The notes under the pieces were generated by a model. It did no database searches. It was not told the origin of the DNA and was given only the letters and a program-made list of their open reading frames with translations. The position numbers and the translations under genes are program-made. A stretch of DNA of 64,000 bases from Osedax fenrisi (Eukaryota; Annelida; Polychaeta; Sabellida; Siboglinidae). Positions 51,782-64,000 of the stretch are shown here, piece by piece (the stretch's first letter is position 1; each line of letters starts with the position of its first letter). Where the stretch lies: contig OZ025241.1 of assembly GCA_964019155.1 (NCBI GenBank), positions 55,065,372 to 55,129,371 on the forward strand. Reading direction: 5' to 3'.

Positions 51782-54700
51782 GTAATACTTACTTAGTTAC
51801 TTAGTCCCGTGACGTCGCCATCGTAGGGGGAACACATGATAATGAATAGCACAACTTTCTCCATTTCGAACGATCTTTTGCAATATCTAAAAGTTGCCTA
51901 AGAGAAAGATGGGAAAATTCGAATATATCATTCATCCAATTTCTTTTAGGTCTTCCTCTTTTCCTCTCACCTTCGACATATCCATGAAGAATAGTATTAG
52001 CTAACGAATCGTGACGAGTTATATGTCCGAATTTGGTCATTTTTCTTCTCATGATAATATCCAGAAGTGGTACATATGGGCCGACTTTTTTATTAATTTC
52101 ATTGCTTACAAATATATTAGTTTTTCTTTGTTTATAGCTAATATTTAAAAGTCGTCTGTGTGCTTTTGATTCGAAACTACGTATCTTCTTTTTAGATTCT
52201 TCTAGTAAGGTCCAGCTTTCGCATCCGTACAACAATGTTGAAATAACTAGAGAGATGTAGAGTCTGTATTTAAGTTTGAAATCAATTTCTCCACTACGCC
52301 AGATCTTCTCCAATTTCACAAGGGCTGTAACTGCTGTCGCTAGTCTTATTTGGATTTCTTTCTTTGAATTTCCGGTGTCGGTTAGCATTGCTCCCAGATA
52401 TTTGAAATTTTGAACATTTTCAAGTTGTTTGCCGTACATAGTGATCACAGGTGGTGTTGAATGATCTCCATTTACAAGAATTTTACTTTTTTCATGGTTA
52501 ATTTCCATACCGTATGATGTCGAAGCTTTTTCTAGAGAATCTGTGAGGGATTGCAACTCACTTTCTGAACCAGCGATGAGATCTATATCATCAGCGAATC
52601 TTAAGTTGTTGATTTTTCTTCCTCCTATTGCTATACTTGACGATTGATCTACTAGAGAGTCTTGCATTATTTTTTCTAGAAATATATTGAATAGAACTGG
52701 CGATAGTAAGCAGCCTTGTCTAACTCCTACTGTCGTATCGAACTTAGTTCCTATCTGGTTGTTCAATAGTACTGCGCTTTTTGCTGATTCGTAGAGTGAC
52801 TTTATGATTTTTACCAAGTCGTTGCCTATCCCAAATTCAGACATCACATTCCACAAACCATCATGCCATACTCTATCGAAGGCTTTCTTGAAATCGATGA
52901 AATTGTGGTAGACTTGTCGTTGATGATCCATATGTTTTTCCATTAATATTCTGCAATTCAAAATTTGTTCTGTTGTACTGCGATCCTTTCTAAAACCTGC
53001 TTGTTCATCAGCCAGAATATCTTCTGCTTGTGGTGTTAAGCGATTCAGTATGATCCGTAATAAAATTTTGCTCGTGTGACTGATCAGACTTATAGTACGA
53101 TAGTTTGAACATTTTTTGAGATCGCCTTTCTTTGGAATAGGTATAATTAAAGAAGTCGTCCATGCTTCAGGCCATTGGTTTGTAGACCAGATTTTCTGAC
53201 ATAGCTTGGTAAGTATATCGTATAGTGCCTCACCTCCTCCTTTGATAAGTTCACCTGGCACATTATCAATACCTGGTGACTTACCATTTTTCAAGGTTCT
53301 TATGGCATTGATTACTTCTTCTTTTAATATGGGTAATGGTTGTTCTTCATTTTCTTCTCGAGTATTATGTAACTTAGATTGATCAGTTTTAATTGGGTAG
53401 TTATATAAATCTCTGCAATATTCCGTCCATCTTTCTAATCTTGCACTATCATCTTCTATTGGTACTCCGTTAGCATCTTCAATATTTGACATTTTCCTGT
53501 CTATAGAGTTAGTGATTGCTTTTATCGTGTTATACGCTCTCTTGCTATGAACACCTCTTTTTAGGTCGTGGTCAATTGAATTACATTGGGATTTAAGCCA
53601 ATCTTCTTTTTTCTCTTTCATACTTCTTCTAATAAGGTTGTGGACTCGTTTATATTCTTCTGCATGTTCAGTACTCTGATGTTTGGTTGATTTTAGACTT
53701 CTTCTTTTATCACATAGCGTTCAAATCTCATCAGTTATCCAAGGTTGCTTTTTTATTCTGTATTTTCCTAGAACATTTTCTGCTGTACTTGTTAATGACT
53801 GTGAAATTTGCGTATATGCATTGTCAGTTGATATTTCATTAATATTGATGTCTGATAGCTTCGATTTCAAATCTTCTTTGTACTGTAGGCTTATAGTTGC
53901 ATTATTCAATTTTTCTAGATCATATCGTATTCTATTGCTTTTCTTCATTTTTTGTGATCGTAGTTTCAGTCTCATGTTACAGAGAACAAGGTCGTGGTCA
54001 CTGTTTATTACAGCTCCAGGGTATGTTCTAGTTGAGGACATGTGTATACTTGATTTGAATCTCAATGGTGCTAGAATATAATCAATTTGGTTATGGGTAC
54101 GACCATTTGGCGAGTGCCACGTAGCTTTTCTTGAATCTTTTTGCGGGTGAAGTGTGTTAGAAAGTGTAAAATTATGTTTGGTAGCAAATTCGAGAAGTCT
54201 GATGCCTCTTGGGTTTGTTTTCCCGAGCGCAAATTTTCCTACAGCATTACTCCAATCTTTATTTGCATCACCTACTATTGCGTTCCAATCACCTTGTATA
54301 ATCAGTAAGTCTTTTTTATGTACCGCTGCCATTGTTTGTTCTATATCTTCATAAAAAACTTCGATATCTTCGTCATTATAATCGCTTGTAGGAGCATAAA
54401 TCTGAATGATAGTCATATTTACTGGCTGTGAAGCTAATCTTATTGATATAATTCTGCTGGAAACTGTGCTGTAATTGAGGATCGATGTGGTAAGCTCTTT
54501 TCTAACGATAAAAGCTACTCCTTGTTGATGGTATTTTTCTTGTCCACTATAGACAATTTTATGACCTTCGTCTGTTATTACTTCACCAGAGTTTTTCCAT
54601 CGTGTCTCAGCAAGTCCAATAATATCCCATCTATAGCGATCAAGTTCTCTCGTTAGTTCTTGGATTTTTCCTACTCCGTTAAGCGTACGAACATTCCATG

Positions 54701-55526
54701 TTCCTATCGTTGTAATATTCGTTGCTAGTTGTATTCTTCGTTTATTAATTGTCTTTGTCGTTCGTTGTGTTGTTTAAATGTAATACATATATATATATTA
54801 TAATATTTTGTGATTATTTGTTTTAAAAACTTTGAATGTCATTTTCTCAAGTTTCTACTTGTTCACTTAGTAACCTTATGTAAATACCTACTACTTTTTT
54901 AATTTATATTATTTTTATCTGAAATTTTTATTATAAATATAATAAATGTACATCTATATGAATCCTGTTGGATTTATTATTATATTTTATATTAATTAAA
55001 TCAATGATGATAAACTTGCATTTTAATGAAAAAAATTAAAAATAAATATTTAATTAATTCAGACTATTTTTATTACAATATTTTAATTAAGTACATTTAT
55101 ATAAAGACAGATCCTTTATGATGGAGGAAAGTATCTGTTGAATACAAACAAAATTATGTAATTATCTCCATTAGTTATTTATCCTTAGCGGTTTTAGATA
55201 AAGCTAAATTAGCATTGGTTAGATGAACGCGTGCGCCTTCCCCCTTAATCAATAATTAATATTCCAAAACTCTCATTGTTTATGTATCATTCTGAAGTTC
55301 ACTTCATACACTACCATGATGCCCCTCCCAGCGCTATTACAATCATTAACACCCCACTCCACCCCACTAGGACAAATACATTGACCAGGCCCGCAAGTTC
55401 ACCGACATCAACCGTGACCTAAAGGCCAGTGGTCAACTGTTCGAGGACAAGGAGTTTCTGGCCGTTGACCAGTCGATCTTCTACTCGCACAAACTACCAC
55501 GCCGCTTCGAGTGGAAGAGACCTCAC
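43401..55526 (+). CDS. Calpain, N-terminal part (three exons)
   Basis: Calpains are Ca2+-dependent cytosolic cysteine proteases. Exons: 43401-43622, 46264-46347 and 55371-55526, all in phase 0. The first two encode a low-complexity Ser/Thr/Gly/Asn N-terminus, and the third the beginning of the protease core: SGQLFEDKEFLAVDQSIFYS followed by HKLPRRFEWKRPH. LFEDxxF...SIFYS...FxWKRP is diagnostic of the calpain CysPc start. The catalytic Cys exon (GDCW) was not found before the window ends and must lie beyond, possibly past the 22-bp satellite. Intron 2 is 9 kb and contains an antisense RTE copy. Disordered N-termini of this kind occur in several invertebrate calpains; the subtype is not determinable. 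Confidence 0.85.
43678..43732. repeat. (TA)n microsatellite
   Basis: About 26 TA units in calpain intron 1. Confidence 0.95.
44202..44810. mobile_element. TTAA-flanked DNA element (piggyBac-like), copy B
   Basis: 609 bp between two TTAA tetranucleotides. Ends GGGGATCCCGCACAT and (inverted) GGGGATCCCTCACAT form a clear 15-bp inverted repeat with one mismatch. The body is AT-rich, contains ctcagaataattatt and has no transposase. It lies in calpain intron 1. Confidence 0.78.
45688..45743. repeat. (TA)n microsatellite
   Basis: TA run in calpain intron 1. The long open frame that begins here and continues through a pyrimidine-rich tract to 46351 is low complexity until the true exon at 46264. 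Confidence 0.92.
46264..46347 (+). CDS. Calpain second coding exon
   Basis: Acceptor AACAACCAG, donor GTAAGC, 28 codons in phase 0. Encodes INDTMYGSNKKRYSSGWGSS then RKPSITHQ. It continues the Ser/Gly-rich N-terminus. Confidence 0.72.
47954..48008. repeat. (TA)n microsatellite
   Basis: About 26 TA units in calpain intron 2. Confidence 0.95.
49206..49312. repeat. (GT)n microsatellite
   Basis: GT repeats with TATG and GGG interruptions. Open frames on both strands are repeat artefacts. Confidence 0.9.
49826..49949. repeat. (GAT)n microsatellite
   Basis: Interrupted ATG/GGT trinucleotide array in calpain intron 2. Confidence 0.92.
50079..50313. repeat. Large near-perfect palindrome
   Basis: Arms of about 110 bp pair almost throughout. 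The left has atacatcgtaatatta, aaagagatctagaaaaataa, accgaagtgtataataataa; the right carries the complements in reverse order. The loop near 50190 is AT-only (about 20 bp). It could be a young foldback MITE or a recent inverted duplication, in calpain intron 2. Confidence 0.88.
50565..50857. repeat. Palindromic 11/22-bp tandem repeat
   Basis: Repeats of ctatagtaccactatagtat with variants tactgc, tattgc and taccac. The unit centres on the palindrome CTATAG, so the array can fold on itself at many registers. Confidence 0.9.
51777..51788. repeat. RTE target-site duplication (left)
   Basis: taaatgtaatac, identical to 54775-54786. Confidence 0.88.
51801..53720 (-). pseudogene. RTE reverse transcriptase region
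   Basis: About 640 codons in the same frame as the endonuclease, downstream of the TGA; the first internal Met is at 53621. Visible RT motifs are LKNGKSPGIDNVPGELIKGG, IIPIPKKGDLKKCSNYRTIS, AGFRKDRSTTEQI, FIDFKKAFDRVWHDGLW, VGVRQGCLLSPVLFN and the catalytic LRFADDIDLIAGS, then the thumb and a C-terminal region with YGCESWT and RRLL and HITRH motifs, as in RTE/BovB proteins. All catalytic motifs look intact. Ends TAA at 51801. Confidence 0.95.
53721..54771 (-). pseudogene. RTE endonuclease region
   Basis: The frame is open from 54771 to a TGA at 53721. Starts with the hallmark GTWNVRTLNGVGKIQEL, then LAETRW, IIQIYAPTSDYND, QGDWNAIVG, HNQIDYILAPLRFKS and the catalytic SDHDLV. These are the APE endonuclease motifs of RTE elements (often mis-annotated in animal genomes as craniofacial development protein 2-like). 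The terminal TGA follows QPWITDEI, in the linker before the polymerase. Confidence 0.94.
54775..54786. repeat. RTE target-site duplication (right)
   Basis: taaatgtaatac, identical to 51777-51788. Confidence 0.88.
55371..55526 (+). CDS. Calpain exon with start of protease core
   Basis: Acceptor CACCCCACTAG, donor GTTAGT, 52 codons in phase 0. Encodes YIDQARKFTDINRDLKASGQ, LFEDKEFLAVDQSIFYSHKL and FEWKRPH. GC-rich, strongly coding. Confidence 0.92.
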
Positions 55527-57683
55527 GTTAGTACCCCTTCAGGGCAGGGCCTACAGTGTAGGGGTGGTGTAGGGTCTACCCCCACCTCGTACCGCTACAA
55601 TATCGGACTGCTTAACAGTGAATTTGTAGGTGTATTTTATGGGAAATTCCCCCCCCCTGCCAACTATTATAGTTGCTGCCCCCCCCCCCCCATTATTTGT
55701 CCGGACAACAAAATCAGATTTTTTCTTAATCAACTATTTTTTTATTATAAATCAGTAGATTTATTTAAAGAGATTGTTTATCATATACAATTAAAAACAT
55801 ATAAGTGTGTACCACGTGCTTCATAACTTGTAGTAAACATCCCTGCCTTCCCTGGTTACCGTGGTTACACCTAGATATACAATAGTTATTCCTCCTCGAG
55901 TCTCACAGGAGACATACCATGTATACAACATATGTGTTAGGAATTTATGTATAGTTAGTAGGTAACATATCTATGGTTGCAGTAGGGTTGCAGCAGGGTT
56001 TTAGCATAGGTCTGGGGCCTTAATTATGTACCAAGGAATGGCATTTAATTAATTGGAAAAAAACTCTTATACACAAATATTTCCTAATTATCCTATATAT
56101 ATATATAATATAATGTATATTTGGGGTGAGGAATATTAGTGAATAAAGTTACCTTATACAATAGTTTACCTACATTACTGTAATACAAACATCATGATAC
56201 TAGAGCCACCTATAGTGTATTCAGGGATGGTTTGCCCCTGTTCCCTAACAGTACAGGTATCGTATTACCCCACATTCTAACGATGCCACATTGTCTACAG
56301 TATCAGATATACCGCTTCCGGTAGTACAACTACTAATCTATTTATAGATCCGCTACATTTCTAGATCATTCCTAATTTATATAATAATATGTACCTCTAT
56401 TTCGTGTTCACCTATATAAAAACTAGCCCACATATATATTTATAATTATTAATTAATTAAGTATGGTTTACAAATAATGCAGTCACCTATTGTTGTAATA
56501 TAATATCTTATTGTTATCAATTAATTACGTGGCTCTTAAGCGTCTGTAGAGGACATGTAGAGGACATGTAGAGGACACACATTACAATACATCCACTCCA
56601 TAGACACTACACCTACAACTTATATATAACTATAATAATGAAACATTGTGCGGCGTAAACAAGTCGCCTCTCTGGACTAACCAATGAGTCACTCATTAGT
56701 AATGAGTCACTCATTACTATAGTGTACAGCTGTATACAGCGATATACTGCTATCACACACACGATTATCTATGTATACGACGAGTCATTAGTGATCATTA
56801 CTAAGTACTAAATCATCTCGTGCGCTATTGTGTGTATTACATAATAGTCGCCAGTCGCCTCTTTCACCAAGGACACGAGCCGTATCCTTTATGTCCTTAT
56901 AGGTTAATTAACTAGGTCACCTTCGTTGCCTCTAGAGTAATATAGTTAAGTAGATATGTAATTATAGGTATTATAGGTATCTTTGTTATATTTGTGTATA
57001 AATAAATCATCTATCTATCTATCTATATCAATGTTACTTGGTACCGCTGTATTTAGTAGTATCAAATATTTTGCAAATCAACTTTAGCTACATCTTTTGT
57101 AGTATACCCACTGTTAACCTTCGCACCTCTTTAAACCTACTATATTCGACCTCTAAACCATTGTCCGAGGCTATAGCCTGAGTGTATGCAATGTATTCTA
57201 TTGTTATCAACACTGTGACGTAACACTTACCTATGGTGATTCACTATTAGTCATACTCGTATCGCTACGTAATATAATAGTTTGTTATTAATTATAATTA
57301 ATAATTATTAATATATAGAAAATATAGTATATCATATGATATATTAATATGTGTGTATATTGTTTATATACACTCGGTGAATGTATAATAACTATATTAT
57401 TAACTCTATTAAATGTCATCTGCTTATAAGTGTGAACACACATGCAATATTGTTTATTTTGTTATTTATTTGTTTATTTGTTTAGCTATATACGTCGTTA
57501 ACACATATAGTGTATAGACTATACACTACTATAGACTATACAGTATAGTATACACTACTATAGTAAATACTACTATATTATACACTCCTATAGTATTATA
57601 GGACTACACGCCAACAGTAATGGTCCAACACTGGCCAATAGTTCTAGATGTATAATGTATATATATATATAAACTATATATAG

Positions 57684-57727
<44 letters not shown>

Positions 57728-58805
57728 TATTAACCTATAGGTTAATACATTGTATATACCTATATTATACCGTGTATAATGTACATGTACATACTATAGT
57801 ATTTTAACTATTATTGTAGTGAAAAGTAAATGATTTTTTTCCATAGAAGCATTAAATAACTAATTTAACTTATTTCGTAAATCGGTAGATTGGATAGATA
57901 TAATGACAATCAGTAGAGATAACCACATTTGTAAATTAAATAATTTTATATAGAAGTTATATACACTTTTATTTCTATTATAAAAATGGAGGTAGCTGTT
58001 TTACCTAGGGATATAACATATATGTGTATAGTTGACGATAGTTTAACTATAGTTGATGTATTTATTTATAAATAATATCTTCTCCAGATGCCATACAGTT
58101 TTTCGTGAGTGCAGACAAAATCTGTGTAATGTGTGTAAACAAACAAGTACATTAACTACAATCAAAGTATGGGTATCACACTACACACGGCGTGTACAGT
58201 ACATATTATGTTACATACGTCCTAATGTATCCGATATCCACCATGTTGACAACCCACACGAGTTGTTTGTTACATTCAGTGTAACACTGAAACAAGTAAA
58301 CTATCCACTCTAGTGCACGCGATGCTCGTATTTCTTGTTATTATTATTTATATTAATAATTATAATTTCATTCGCAATATTGTTTATCGTATAAATATTT
58401 ATTAAATAAAACGCATCGTTTGCATCTCCTATATCGTTGTGACATGTTTACTGCTAGATGTCACGTGTTAATATCGATAACGCCCCCTCCCCAGCCTCTC
58501 TCACTGGTGAACAATAGAAGAAGATGCTGACGGACAGTTTTCATCTCCGCATATGCATCAGTATAGTGTATACACTAGTGTTCAGTATATATACTACTAT
58601 AGTAGTCAGTATAGTGTAGTGCTATTTCGTAATCAGAGAACGATTGCCCAGAATTCATACTGTATTCAGCTATATATGTAGACGTATATATATATATATG
58701 TATATAATATATACTATATATGTATATATATATATACGATCGTAATGGGTGAAAGACTTGACAAGCCATGCTTTTTCATTCACCCAGGCTTTATGCCAAA
58801 TCTGA

Positions 58806-58873
<68 letters not shown>

Positions 58874-59262
58874 GGATTTCAACATATCGTCACTTCATAT
58901 CACATACGCAGATCTAAGATGACATATGCGTGTGTTAGTTGCTAATAGCGACCGTACTCGTGACGTTACGTAATGCGATTACGTCACGCTAGTGTCACGT
59001 GATCACGGCACTGTTACGTAACATCACATGATGTAGTAATGTATACACGTGACCTAGCTATCGAATATCGTCGCATCGAGTATCTAGTTACCCATAGTCA
59101 TATCTACGATAATAATCTAGAGATATATGAGGTATTACTATATATAGTATATATGCATATGCATATATATATATACCTATAGGTATATACAGTTATATTC
59201 GTCTCATCCTCCTCTATAGAGGCTAATAAGTGCTTCATCTTCATCTTTACATTCTACTTAAT

Positions 59263-59311
59263 CTCCTCATCCTCCTCCTCCTCCTCCTCCTCCTCCTCCT
59301 CCTCCTCCTCT
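59263..59311. repeat. (TCC)n microsatellite
   Basis: About 15 uninterrupted TCC units. Confidence 0.95.
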
Positions 59312-59952
59312 TCATACTTTACCGGTGATATGTCGAAGAGGATAACATGTACGACATATGTAGCTAGTAAGAATGTCGTATGTAACCTACATTTCGTTAA
59401 ACCACAGTAAAGCACACACTATTATTACACTACGCTGTCGAATAGTATACAATAAAATTGCCGTCGTCCTAGAACGTTCTAGAACATTACACATATTATA
59501 TATTGTATGGTATATGAGATTCCTATGACCTTACGCTTGCTATTGACTATAATAGACGTGATGCGCATGTGTGTATACGTTTAGGTCGTACCACTAGGAG
59601 GCAGAACCAGGTTACCTAGAAGGTCATAGGTCATATAGTGTAAACTATATGTGGAGTATACTCCTGCAGTGCAAGTCTATAATACGTTCCAAATATACCA
59701 CCTAATAGTGTATCTATAGATATCTATCTATATATATAATGCTAATAAGGCAGGTGTTAACGTATGTGTGTGCGCATGTGTGTATGTGCAATACTAACTA
59801 TGATATATACACATGATATACACAGGTGTAAATAGCAATACTCACTACTATAGTGTTATTCGTATGAATTCTCAGTATAAATACACAGTTGCTTGATTAG
59901 CACAATTATGCACAATTGCCTTTAATAATCCTAGTAATATATTACTATTATA

Positions 59953-59989
<37 letters not shown>

Positions 59990-61378
59990 CTAATACCAAA
60001 GCGATTTGCTAATACATTAGAGAACGAATCCTATTAATAATGTATGGTTCTAATATAATGTATATCGTGAACTACGTATTATTAATATGAACATCTTGAA
60101 ACACGTGCAATTCTAGGTATCAGATTCAGTTTGTATTCGCTAGGGGAAGTGTTATTATTAGTACATGTATTACGTAATAACGAGAAGGACATACCGACAC
60201 GTCCTATACAGTATTGTGTAACTGGATATAGTACACCAGTGTGTGTAATAATGTATTTCTGTGTTATGAAATGTTAATTGTTTTAACATGTGTATTCCTG
60301 GAATTCCCAGATATATGTTCATATATACGGTGTATAATATACACAGTATATCGCTATATTTGTTATGTAATAAGCTATTTAGTACCATACTATTATCGTA
60401 TGGGATTTGTTTGCTTTCTTATATAATTTACTATATATATGTGTGTGTGTGTGTATGTGTGTGTGTGTGTGTGTGTTTGTGTGTGTTTGTTTAGCGTGAT
60501 TACTAACATACGAACACACACCCCCTCGCATTAACTAACACATGCCCTCGCACACACATACACATGCACACACACACACGCACACACGAGCGCATGTATA
60601 CATATTATATGTTAATATAAATAATGCTATTACATGCTAACATTTACAGTACATAATTAGTGCATCACCCATGTATCTATCATACGGGTGATCCTCCCTT
60701 TCCGCCTCTCTATACCCTTTCCGCCTCTCTATACCCTTTCCGCCTATCTGTCCATGCCTTTACTAAATCACTTCCACTATCTTTTTAAAGTAATCATAGT
60801 TCTTGTTTTTTCTCTATTATTTGTTAAAAACTAAGCTATAATACACATACAACACATTTACTTATCTATGTCGTGTAAAAAGTTACTTATCTTTGTCGTA
60901 TGTCCTCTAGCTATTCACAATTATTTATAACATTGTACACGGGTACATGTTGTTACCTACAAACATACAGATATATTAGAGATAATAGATATATTAGAGC
61001 TAGAGATAATAGAGTGATAATACGCTATGCCTGATACTGTAAGACAATGCGGAGAACGGAAATAAAAAGCAGCTATCTCGGTCAGATAAAATATTCAAAT
61101 AAAATTCGAACATTATATTATGTTATTTATTATTATTTTACAAACAATATTTATACAATTTATAGTAATGTATTATATGTAAATAATTAACATGTTTATG
61201 TTTATATTTAGGTAATATATATTATAATACATATATGTATATGGGTTTTGATATTTTAATTATTTTCCTTGATTTATAAATATAACACATGGATCTTAAA
61301 GATGCTCAATATTTGTAGCACTTTTAGTAACGATTTTCCCCTGTTGTAGTCAATCACGTTAGAGCTAGAGAGATATAA

Positions 61379-61429
<51 letters not shown>
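61379..61429. repeat. (TA)n microsatellite
   Basis: About 25 TA units some 400 bp before the 22-bp satellite. Confidence 0.95.
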
Positions 61430-61432
<3 letters not shown>

Positions 61433-61836
61433 GATATATACATCATATAAATGATTATTATGAAAAATATAATATTTTACTAGATCAAATCCGCTATCTT
61501 GCTCAGACCAATTTATATCAACGCTTTCCGCATGTCAGATACCTTGTTTACGTAAAGTGGTACCACTCTATTCTATATAACCCTATGCGTCTACAAGTAT
61601 TATTTATGTTTAGGGGATCCTCGGTAGGTATTGATTATTCATACGTGATTCGATAAACAAATATTATTACTAATATTATTGTATCTTATAAATGATAATT
61701 CACTTTTACTTGTCATACATTATAATCTTGTAAATAAACATGCCCAGCCTCTCTCATCTTTCTCATAGACCTCGGCATTCTAATCACATCAGTCGGTAGC
61801 TGGGGTTTGTGCGGCTTAGCGTGACGTGTGTATGAA

Positions 61837-64000
61837 TAATGTGTACAATCACAATGTACACACTGTATAATGACAATGTACACACTGTATAATGACAATG
61901 TACACACTGTATAATGACAATGTACACACTGTACAATCACAATATTCACACTGTATAATGACAGTGTACACACTGTATAATGACAATATTCACACTGTAT
62001 AATGACAGTGTACACACTGTATAATGACAGTGTACACACTGTACAATGACAATGTACACACTGTATAATGACAATGTACACACTGTATAATGACAGTGTA
62101 CACACTGTATAATGACAATGTATACACTGTATTATGACAATGTACACACTGTATAATGACAATGTACACACTGTATAATGACAATGTACACACTGTATAA
62201 TGACAATGTACACACTGTATAATGACAATGTACACACTGTACAATCACAATATTCACACTGTATAATGACAGTGTACACACTGTATAATGACAATATTCA
62301 CACTGTATAATGACAGTGTACACACTGTATAATGACAGTGTACACACTGTATAATGACAATGTACACACTGTATAATGACAATGTACACACTGTATAATG
62401 ACAGTGTACACACTGTATAATGACAATGTACACACTGTATAATGACAATGTACACACTGTATAATGACAATGTACACACTGTATAATGACAGTGTACACA
62501 CTGTATAATGACAATGTACACACTGTATAATGACAATGTACACACTGTATAATGACAATGTACACACTGTATAATGACAATATTCACACTGTATAATGAC
62601 AGTGTACACACTGTATAATGACAGTGTACACACTGTATAATGACAATGTACACACTGTATAATGACAATGTACACACTGTATAATGACAGTGTACACACT
62701 GTATAATGACAATGTACACACTGTATAATCACAATGTACACACTGTATAATGACAATGTACACACTGTATAATGACAATGTACACACTGTATAATGACAA
62801 TGTACACACTGTATAATGACAGTGTACACACTGTATAATGACAATGTACACACTGTATAATGACAATGTACACACTGTATAATGACAATGTACACACTGT
62901 ATAATGACAATGTACACACTGTACAATCACAATATTCACACTGTATAATGACAGTGTACACACTGTATAATGACAATATTCACACTGTATAATGACAGTG
63001 TACACACTGTATAATGACAGTGTACACACTGTATAATGACAATGTACACACTGTATAATGACAATGTACACACTGTATAATGACAATGTACACACTGTAC
63101 AATCACAATATTCACACTGTATAATGACAGTGTACACACTGTATAATGACAATATTCACACTGTATAATGACAGTGTACACACTGTATAATGACAGTGTA
63201 CACACTGTACAATGACAATGTACACACTGTATAATGACAATGTACACACTGTATAATGACAGTGTACACACTGTATAATGACAATGTATACACTGTATTA
63301 TGACAATGTACACACTGTATAATGACAATGTACACACTGTATAATGACAATGTACACACTGTATAATGACAATGTACACACTGTATAATGACAATGTACA
63401 CACTGTACAATCACAATATTCACACTGTATAATGACAGTGTACACAATGTATAATGACAATATTCACACTGTATAATGACAGTGTACACACTGTATAATG
63501 ACAGTGTACACACTGTATAATGACAATGTACACACTGTATAATGACAATGTACACACTGTATAATGACAGTGTACACACTGTATAATGACAATGTACACA
63601 CTGTATAATGACAATGTACACACTGTATAATGACAATGTACACACTGTATAATGACAATGTACACACTGTATAATGACAATGTACACACTGTATAATGAC
63701 AATGTACACACTGTATAATGACAATGTACACACTGTACAATCACAATATTCACACTGTATAATGACAGTGTACACACTGTATAATGACAATGTACACACT
63801 GTATAATGACAATGTACACACTGTATAATGACAATGTACACACTGTACAATCACAATATTCACACTGTATAATGACAGTGTACACACTGTATAATGACAA
63901 TATTCACACTGTATAATGACAGTGTACACACTGTATAATGACAGTGTACACACTGTATAATGACAATGTACACACTGTATAATGACAATGTACACACTGT
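61837..64000. repeat. 22-bp satellite/minisatellite array, about 98 copies
   Basis: Unit ataatgacaatgtacacact plus gt, 22 bp, continuing past the window end. Variants: acagtg for acaatg, ttcaca for tacaca, and caatcac for taatgac. The caatcacaatattc variant falls at 61933, 62241, 62923, 63099, 63407, 63737 and 63847, all multiples of 22 apart. The 308-bp interval occurs twice, and a block starting at 61933 recurs at 63099 (1166 bp away) with the same rare variants (for example tgtatacactgtattatgac). Because 22 is not divisible by 3 and the unit has no minus-strand stop, all three minus frames stay open; the many long frames here are not genes. Confidence 0.97.

Larger units (their letters stand above)
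51789..54774 (-). mobile_element. RTE-type non-LTR retrotransposon, 5'-truncated
   Basis: A minus-strand element encoding an APE-type endonuclease followed by reverse transcriptase in one frame of about 990 codons, broken once by TGA at 53721-53723. It is flanked by a perfect 12-bp direct repeat, taaatgtaatac, at 51777-51788 and 54775-54786, the expected target-site duplication. The 3' end is very short and made of ctaagtaa repeats, typical of RTE elements, which end in short simple tails rather than poly(A). The 5' end is cut just before the endonuclease, without a start Met. It lies antisense in calpain intron 2. Confidence 0.95.
55527..61836. other. Non-coding stretch, simple repeats
   Basis: Presumed calpain intron 3 or beyond. 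Contains a C13-type run (about 55678-55691), a tripled gaggacatgtagaggacatg (56551-56578), ctatag palindromes (57510-57600), (TA)n (57680-57722), (ATT)n at 58806-58835, (TCC)n, (GT)n at 60440-60485, and a 20-bp unit ccctttccgcctctctata in about three copies (60696-60751). I could not support any exon. The open frame at 58053-58313 has no acceptor, donor or family match that I trust. Confidence 0.5.

Noticed and set aside
53683..54354. Two plus-strand frames of 132 and 66 codons
   Set aside because: Antisense shadows of the RTE endonuclease.
58053..58313. Cys-containing 86-codon plus frame (CRQNLCNVCKQ)
   Set aside because: It starts in AT-rich sequence, has no convincing acceptor/donor pair, no calpain similarity and no recognisable domain. 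It may be chance; I cannot exclude an exon.
61713..63995. Many overlapping long minus-strand reading frames with a YTVCTLSLYSV repeat
   Set aside because: They are the 22-bp satellite read in all three frames; a 22-nt unit without stops keeps every frame open.

Overview
The window is animal nuclear DNA, very AT-rich and full of (TA)n microsatellites. Most bases are intron or intergenic. Coding sequence shows up as short, more GC-balanced exons that read in consistent phase. I assembled the gene models by eye from family similarity plus donor/acceptor/phase agreement; no alignment was run. I cannot name the phylum. A CatSper-family auxiliary subunit suggests an animal with flagellated sperm that kept the CatSper channel complex.

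Layout: (1) 1177-3612, minus strand: three exons of seipin (BSCL2), running off the left side of the window. (2) 6105-32724, plus strand: about 22 exons of a large ectodomain protein that I assign to the CatSper auxiliary-subunit family. Its last visible exon runs into a 17-copy, 33-bp minisatellite. (3) 38009-40782, minus strand: DMAC2L (ATP5S, factor B), with the whole LRR-like C-terminus solved in four exons. (4) 43401-55526, plus strand: the first three visible coding exons of a calpain, with a Ser/Thr/Gly-rich N-terminus followed by the start of the protease core. (5) 55527-61836: simple repeats with no gene I can support. (6) About 61837 to the window end: a 22-bp satellite with higher-order structure. 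Seipin/CatSper and DMAC2L/calpain are each arranged head to head.

Mobile DNA is abundant. It includes a nearly intact RTE-type non-LTR retrotransposon with a 12-bp target-site duplication inside calpain intron 2, C-terminal scraps of CR1/L2-like LINEs, and three copies of a LINE/SINE-like 3' tail. DNA transposons include a pogo/Tigger-like element, a hAT-like element, a PIF/Harbinger-like element, a TTAA-flanked family in two or three copies, a foldback family in two copies, and several small palindromic elements.

The most unusual signal concerns splicing. In 19 of 31 hand-modelled introns, spread over all four genes, the 5' splice site has T at +3, and 12 of these read GTTAG. Two of the genes also carry tandem arrays that begin at such a donor and repeat it.
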